Assembly: GCA_001940845.1 (NCBI GenBank)
Contig: MSGV01000029.1
Coordinates: 52,802-116,801 of the forward strand
DNA: 64,000 nucleotides
Source of the DNA: Christensenellaceae bacterium Phil7
Lineage (GTDB): Bacteria > Bacillota > Clostridia > Christensenellales > CAG-138
Reading direction: 5' to 3'
Below are positions 61,301 to 64,000 of the stretch, piece by piece. The stretch's first letter is position 1. Every line of letters begins with the position of its first letter. Made by a program: the position numbers and the translations under genes. The notes under the pieces are model-generated. The model did no database searches. It was not told the DNA's origin and was given only the letters and a program-made list of their open reading frames with translations.

Positions 61301-63402
61301 TCCGAACTCCATACGACATCCCGAATCGTTGCGTCACCGGGCGTTATCGTATAATTAAGCTGATAGTAGTCATGTACCTCTATGGCGACTTGAGTCTCAG
61401 CCAAGCTTATTCCTGTTACGGCAACAGGTTTGGCGAGATACACTTCATCAAGCCAAGCTGTATCTTCATTGTTGTTAACTGAGCCATCCTTGGAATATGT
61501 CCATGTCATCGTATGCGTTCCGGCAGCAAGTACAATGCTCTCATGAATCCATTCGTTTCCCTTATTGCCGGAATCCCTGAATACCTCTGTTCCATCAGCA
61601 GCAACTACAAGCTTATCGTAGTTTGCTTCGGAACTTACCTTATAGTTGAAGTGCAAGACCATAGTCTCGGCACAGTAGACGTTTGTTGAAACGACGCTGC
61701 TGCTGCTATCCACGCCTTGGTTGGAGGATTTAGCATAGTCATTCTCAACTATCCAAGGGTAGCCGCCAATGGAGGTAAATGAAAGGCTGCCTCCCTCGGC
61801 ATTCAAGGCTTCATCAATGGGATTCGTTTCAACAGTAACGGTACAGGTTGCTTCCAAGCCATTTGCCGTTATTGCGGTTATGGTTGCCGTTCCTTCGGCT
61901 ACGCCGTAGATAACGCCGTTGTCCACCGTTGCAACATCCGTATTGTCGGAAGTCCAAGTTACGGTTTTATCGCTGGCATGATCTGGAAGGACGGTTGCTG
62001 AAATCGCATACTCTGCGCCCGGAGCTATAGTCAACTTCGTTTCGCTGAGAGTTATGCCTTCAGCCTCTACACAAACAACATTGACAACACAGATTGCTTC
62101 CAAACCGTTTACCGTTGCTGCGGTTATGGTTGCCGTTCCTTCGGCTACGCCGTAGATAACGCCGTTGTCCACCGTTGCAACATCCGTATTGTCAGATTCC
62201 CAAATAACGGTTGCATTCACGGGGAAGACGATTGCTGAAACCGAATGCTCCAAGCCTTGTATTAAAGTTAGTTCCGCTTCGCTAAGAGCTATGCTTTCGG
62301 CATCAACAAGTCCACCTACCTCGCCAAGAACCTCGATCTGATCCAGTAAGAGCAAAAATTCATCATAATCGTTATGTCGAAAGGATATCTCAATCGTTTG
62401 ACCCGCATATGCTGCAAGGTCACAGATGTGGTTAGTCCATGTGGAGGAACCTACACCGCTATAAATCAGATCATCATTTACATATACCTCGTAGTAGTCT
62501 GGATAGGAAGAATCCTGTGCCTTCTCATACCAGCTGAGTCTTGCGCCGCTATCGGGAATAGCAATGGCAGTGGTCATCCAGTTATCTGCTTTGAATGCGC
62601 CTACATAGTTCTGGTAAGACATACTATACGCGATACCTTGCCCTTCGTATGCTGATGCTGCTATGGCGGAGACTTCAGCAGCATTTCCCCTGAACCATCC
62701 GCAGCCCTCGTCACCAAAGGATTCAAGAGTCCAGTTAGCTGCGAATGCTGCATCATCCTCAAAGTATTCGCCAAAAATAACGCCTTCTGCCACAGGTGTC
62801 GTGTCATCAGAAGCTGCACCTCTAAAAGCACTTTCATCATATTGTTCATTTAAAGCGATATTTTCCTGAAGTAAGTTCGACCCTACACGGTCAAACGTTG
62901 AAGCAGAGGACTTGGAAGTCAAGGCGGCGGGCTCCGGAGTTGGATCGCTATTTGGAACGTATCCCCACATCTCATAGTCCGAAATATCATTAAGATAAAT
63001 ATCATTGGTCATCTCGAAATAAACCCCGGAATAAGATGTTCCGTTATTTACTTGTTGGGCAAGATACGCAAGCTGAGAACCATCGGATATAAGATATGGA
63101 TCGTACTGAGTGCCCGAGCCGCCTGCAAAACCTGCTGCAATGCTGCCATCCCATACCTCGCTGCGAGGCGGATTGTCCGTATTATGCGGCACGAGCTCTA
63201 TGCCCAGCTCTTCCAAAAGGCGCATCGCTTCTTCATATTCGGATTCACCATCAGAATTGACTATGGCTTCAGTTTTGTTATCTAGCCGAATGGGTTCGGG
63301 GCTTTTATTCGTTCCCAGGGCTTCGATTCCGGCGTTTACCGGAGCGGTTACTGCGCTCAGAATAAAAAATATGCTGAGAGCAGCGGCGAGAAATCTTTTC
63401 AT
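55168..63402 (-). CDS. Giant secreted multidomain protein with GLUG repeats and a C-terminal dockerin
   Basis: 2744 residues from the ATG at 63402 (GGAGG at 5 nt; the ATG at 63414 overlaps that SD). Order: signal peptide; first part of a GLUG-type beta-solenoid module (about 85-145); a cleaved-adhesin-like jelly roll (about 205-365); two Big_2 Ig-like domains (about 370-530); another jelly roll (about 535-660); three Big_2 domains (about 665-910); the rest of the solenoid module with ten GLUG repeats of 24-30 residues (about 1000-1270); a MucBP-like and a carboxypeptidase-regulatory-like domain (about 1330-1495); a long beta-rich region; propeller-like repeats (about 1900-2220); CARDB-like domains; three InlB/Flg_new repeats of ~70 residues; and a type I dockerin (last 65 residues) with two DxDxDG-type calcium loops. 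No LPXTG or SLH, so retention is probably by a cohesin partner. No enzymatic domain is obvious. Confidence 0.88.
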   Translation of the reverse strand: MKRFLAAALSIFFILSAVTAPVNAGIEALGTNKSPEPIRLDNKTEAIVNSDGESEYEEAMRLLEELGIELVPHNTDNPPRSEVWDGSIAAGFAGGSGTQYDPYLISDGSQLAYLAQQVNNGTSYSGVYFEMTNDIYLNDISDYEMWGYVPNSDPTPEPAALTSKSSASTFDRVGSNLLQENIALNEQYDESAFRGAASDDTTPVAEGVIFGEYFEDDAAFAANWTLESFGDEGCGWFRGNAAEVSAIAASAYEGQGIAYSMSYQNYVGAFKADNWMTTAIAIPDSGARLSWYEKAQDSSYPDYYEVYVNDDLIYSGVGSSTWTNHICDLAAYAGQTIEISFRHNDYDEFLLLLDQIEVLGEVGGLVDAESIALSEAELTLIQGLEHSVSAIVFPVNATVIWESDNTDVATVDNGVIYGVAEGTATITAATVNGLEAICVVNVVCVEAEGITLSETKLTIAPGAEYAISATVLPDHASDKTVTWTSDNTDVATVDNGVIYGVAEGTATITAITANGLEATCTVTVETNPIDEALNAEGGSLSFTSIGGYPWIVENDYAKSSNQGVDSSSSVVSTNVYCAETMVLHFNYKVSSEANYDKLVVAADGTEVFRDSGNKGNEWIHESIVLAAGTHTMTWTYSKDGSVNNNEDTAWLDEVYLAKPVAVTGISLAETQVAIEVHDYYQLNYTITPGDATIRDVVWSSDNTAVATVDNTGRVYGVSEGTVNITVTTEDGNYFATCVVNVDYIDVEGISISPKDASVKIGSTIQFTATVYPENATNKNVVWSVDDKNVLSINQSGKATAVSVGMATVTVTTEDGEYIDSTVVRVEPINVTGITISLQNKTLSQGRTYRFAATITPSNATNKDVVWSVSDSSILSVDQTGNVTGLALGTAEVTVTTVDGGFVASAQVSVCYAPDNEWTPIGTKANSFSGIFNGGGFAVRGMYINAINDNQGLFGYVRFSNATISNLGVTDSFVLTQGDYCGGVAGRTYQPNNSYPVYINNCYNTGAVTGNTYVGGVCGYTDGKLTGCYNAGAVTGDNAVGGVCGYGYGRPSDCYNTGAVTGNDNVGGVCGSGDPSNCYNAGAVTGDDTVGGVCGYGRPSDCYNTGAITGNEYVGGVTGDGEPRNCHNTGAVTGNNYVGGVTGEGTDIINSYNVGVVTGNSSVGGVAGATTVSYSANTGYATPITNSYNTGRVIGNNNVGGVVGYIGGLLIVGCYNTGAVTGNVRVGGVIGYAANNYYVISTIGSYNIGTIVGNDNVGGIIGRSSRSSNLSVTDCYYAANSCIPTNSIGTPLTNEQMLSAENYAGFDFDTVWTMDGNPGYPYPKLIDNFQTAVPYTVVHHTGVKGGTYMPEKLEVFFGEPGTTVSAEPIEIIGYTFDSTVDGTCQSGVVAEDGSLILSLFYNTSGTTILPELNLNDKQIHIVETGTLYPIKGARIRITTADGYEAEVSSDFLGMASINLPDSSSYSLVVSCDGYISKTAENVQLESGVPYTIGLYDLEWDVGELGIGLKSVTYTDSSSAAKIDLLTHTKRLSKENSALEFTIVGTCYHDLIDGRYELLQDGDVIASSEDGVFRLKVADIKADIPIWMRVKHDGVYMRPIKLGLSVYKGAFSIYDGDKVELMDKLKLTIPDDVPFIGGSELELDTGYIPIKFSMDGDTFKLGLGTSNLFDPEDKELWRKLKLSTITKELDKSLEALIAADSWGGVSFGESKAKLYVFGFAEGKINANGPSIVEGQVVVKAEAKYEHNWQTFAWVIPIVVKVEGKVGLDNTFRISFVDGGPRFNDELELTLPGIKLSTGIGVAYAADVSLYGEVENKLGLNTATSYCYGQLDGEAGVSAKVLIWEGSWPVVSGSHRYFEGYYSGSKGITTYDILSNMGVDDFELISRDYLSSQSKWLGGTPHKDVASPKQVSVLQENIMPGASPQLVNVGGRTVAVWIADDGSRTMGNHAKLVYSVFDESNNTWSAPAAVWDDGTADFTPAIATDGTSAYVAWVDANTVFDETVTMEQMAAACEISYAKLTLDESDNLVVAEQTRLTENSSLDLQPSIAVHSGEIYVAWMCNTANDMLNQGGTNSILYRTVSGSETELIAIEAPISSLAIGVMNNSIHVAYSSDSDRDLATSNDAEVYIGTLQGDFMAITANEAMDRDVRFLSVNADENMLFFLSDGVLCSYDGNDVRSYESVTGLGSDYSIISNGNNLTYLLYTANNEDNAQIYVRIYDAVNANWKEPIALTSTPGYAEAFSAVIMGTKIVAMFTRTDVAISEDAVSTSTDLYAVVMSPSHDLTFNGVSFDELSVRPGEILPITLSVTNAGELDESGITITVSAEGVQEQTFEIDTSLSSGESKDVTIEYTMPSTVVAEKFTFNIASSSGEEIMLDDNTVLTTLLYPDFSIESEKLISDSAAAIIVTIANKGYIDAGAMLIIRRDSDTGEILAEYDIGNINAGKMKAIEFMDAYIKELMMGSENLYFEIIADKEEYNMADNSNFISITEIDLADALYKHTVSFVDWDGTVLSEQHVVHGAAADEPTIQERTGYVFIGWDTDFSFITNTITVTAQYAIARMVTFIEWDGTVIETQVVADGTAAIAPTVHEREGYVFIGWDVDFTNVTSDLTVTAQYEPKKYIVMFRDWDGTVISEQQIAYGNSAEAPDDPVREGFVFTGWSMDFRNITEACIIYATYGPIPNSGDIDADGRVTSTDAILVIRYALGSLSQQLTSEQIVVADVNNDGVLNSTDALLIMRKALGMVEMN
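59735..60420 (-). repeat. Tandem DNA repeats encoding GLUG units
   Basis: Units of about 72-90 nt, each encoding the pattern CYNTGAVTGN..VGGVCGY. Copies starting near 60091, 60163 and 60235 are almost identical, including the recurring block CCCGCACACGCCACCTACA on the plus strand. They are coding, in frame, with variable unit lengths, which fits expansion by slippage or recombination. Confidence 0.85.
61874..62193 (-). repeat. Pair of identical 74-nt blocks in adjacent Big_2 domains
   Basis: The bases 61874-61947 and 62120-62193 are identical, 246 nt (82 codons) apart, and encode the same stretch DNTDVATVDNGVIYGVAEGT of two neighbouring Big_2 domains. This indicates recent duplication or gene conversion. 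Confidence 0.9.
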
Positions 63403-63478
63403 CTTTGCCTCCATTCATCTATTTTCAGCTATGCGCAGCATAGCATCATATCAAGTAATTATTTGCTTATGACTTGAT

Positions 63479-63516
63479 TTCGGCAGGTTTGTCCCGAAAA
63501 GGTCATACCTGCCGAA
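63479..63516 (-). terminator. Terminator between the two dockerin genes
   Basis: TTCGGCAGGT pairs with ACCTGCCGAA. A further small palindrome (GCTATG...CATAGC, near 63430-63447) lies in the short region upstream of the giant gene; I could not place a confident promoter there. Confidence 0.65.
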
Positions 63517-63567
63517 CCTTTCAATTCATTAATAGTGCAATGGATTAATTTTCATTCCAAACGCTAA

Positions 63568-64000
63568 CTATAATGATAGGACCACGCGGAGGACAAGCAG
63601 AGCATCGCAACTGCTAATAATTCCATCGCAATTGAAATCCATGGCAAGCACATTGCCCGCTGCGATTATTCCCAGTGCATAGCGCATGATGCATGCCACA
63701 TCTTCAGTGGTAATTTCACCATCTTCATTAACATCACCGAGCAACATATACTCAGCGACTATTGTCAAATCTTCGGTGACATTGCTATAGTCGCCAATCC
63801 AACATGAGAAGAGATACCCGTTATGCATCGGCACTTCTGGTGCATCCGCAGCTTCGCCATGCTGTACGATTATATTTGCGATAACCTCGTTTGTAACTCC
63901 ATCTACAAATGTTACAGTGTAGGTATTGATGGTCAATGCCGCATCCAGCGTGATATTCTCCGCAGGCATAGTTCCAGGCACATCCCAGCCGGAGAAGGTA
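63568..64000 (-). CDS. C-terminal end of a second dockerin protein, cut by the window edge
   Basis: The frame is open past base 64000 (TFSGWDVPGTMPAENITLDA reads through the first possible ATG at 63981), so this is only the end of a larger secreted protein. It shows the end of one InlB/Flg_new repeat, a further one (YTVTFVDGVTNEVIANIIVQ to TIVAEY) and a dockerin with calcium loops GDVNEDGEITTEDVACIMRY and DFNCDGIISSCDALLVL. The same domain order as the giant neighbour's C-terminus suggests a family of related surface proteins that may have arisen by duplication. Confidence 0.85.
   Translation of the reverse strand, partial: TFSGWDVPGTMPAENITLDAALTINTYTVTFVDGVTNEVIANIIVQHGEAADAPEVPMHNGYLFSCWIGDYSNVTEDLTIVAEYMLLGDVNEDGEITTEDVACIMRYALGIIAAGNVLAMDFNCDGIISSCDALLVLRVVLSL

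Overview
The window looks like chromosome from a low-to-mid G+C Gram-positive anaerobe of the class Clostridia, probably an uncultured gut-type lineage. The reasons are a SpoIIQ-like sporulation protease, a Firmicutes-style DUF951 gene, NupOPQ/BMP nucleoside import, QueT, a PBP5-type carboxypeptidase, strong SD sequences, sigma-A promoters of the TTGACA-17-TATAAT kind, and secreted GLUG/dockerin proteins. The genus cannot be named from sequence alone. I saw no rRNA, tRNA, CRISPR array, prophage or insertion sequence.

Layout. 1-11.4 kb is mostly minus strand: a methyltransferase, a D,D-carboxypeptidase, a Na/Pi symporter with PhoU-like tail, an M18 aminopeptidase, a PPOX-fold protein, a phosphodiester glycosidase with a small membrane protein, a GT2-GtrA fusion, and a membrane-anchored PP2C-like protein that seems to have lost its metal ligands. 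11.7-16.5 kb: rpmE, queT behind a preQ1-type leader, and a heterodimeric ABC exporter with one degenerate ATP site. 16.7-21.9 kb: a polytopic GT-C-like membrane protein, spoIIQ-like, and a CNNM/CorC magnesium-type transporter preceded by a long leader with an acidic 38-codon ORF that overlaps an intrinsic terminator. 22.2-28.8 kb is a complete histidine degradation operon, hutH-hutU-ftcD-hutI-fchA, taking histidine to glutamate and methenyl-THF. 28.9-30.4 kb is an active signal peptidase I paired with a catalytically dead paralogue, behind a DUF951 gene. 31.8-35.4 kb is a nucleoside ABC importer; its likely binding lipoprotein lies 10 kb away at 45.1-46.4 kb. 35.6-45 kb holds housekeeping genes: an RraB-like protein, a minimal alanyl-tRNA synthetase, gpmI, a PGK-TIM fusion, rtcB, smpB and secG.

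46.6-53.1 kb is a compact surface-polysaccharide cluster (two GT4 glycosyltransferases, a Wzy-like polymerase, LicD, a Wzx flippase) led by a perfect consensus promoter and a ~290-nt leader. After an HD-domain gene and pcp comes a decayed gene, then a 2744-residue secreted multidomain protein ending in a dockerin. The end of a second dockerin protein runs off the right edge.

The observations most worth following are the acidic leader-ORF/attenuator before the CNNM gene, the preQ1-type leader of queT with an extra hairpin, the two pseudoenzymes (PP2C-like and signal-peptidase-like), the minimal AlaRS with its upstream small ORF, and the giant dockerin protein in which ~765 residues are inserted inside a GLUG beta-solenoid module.
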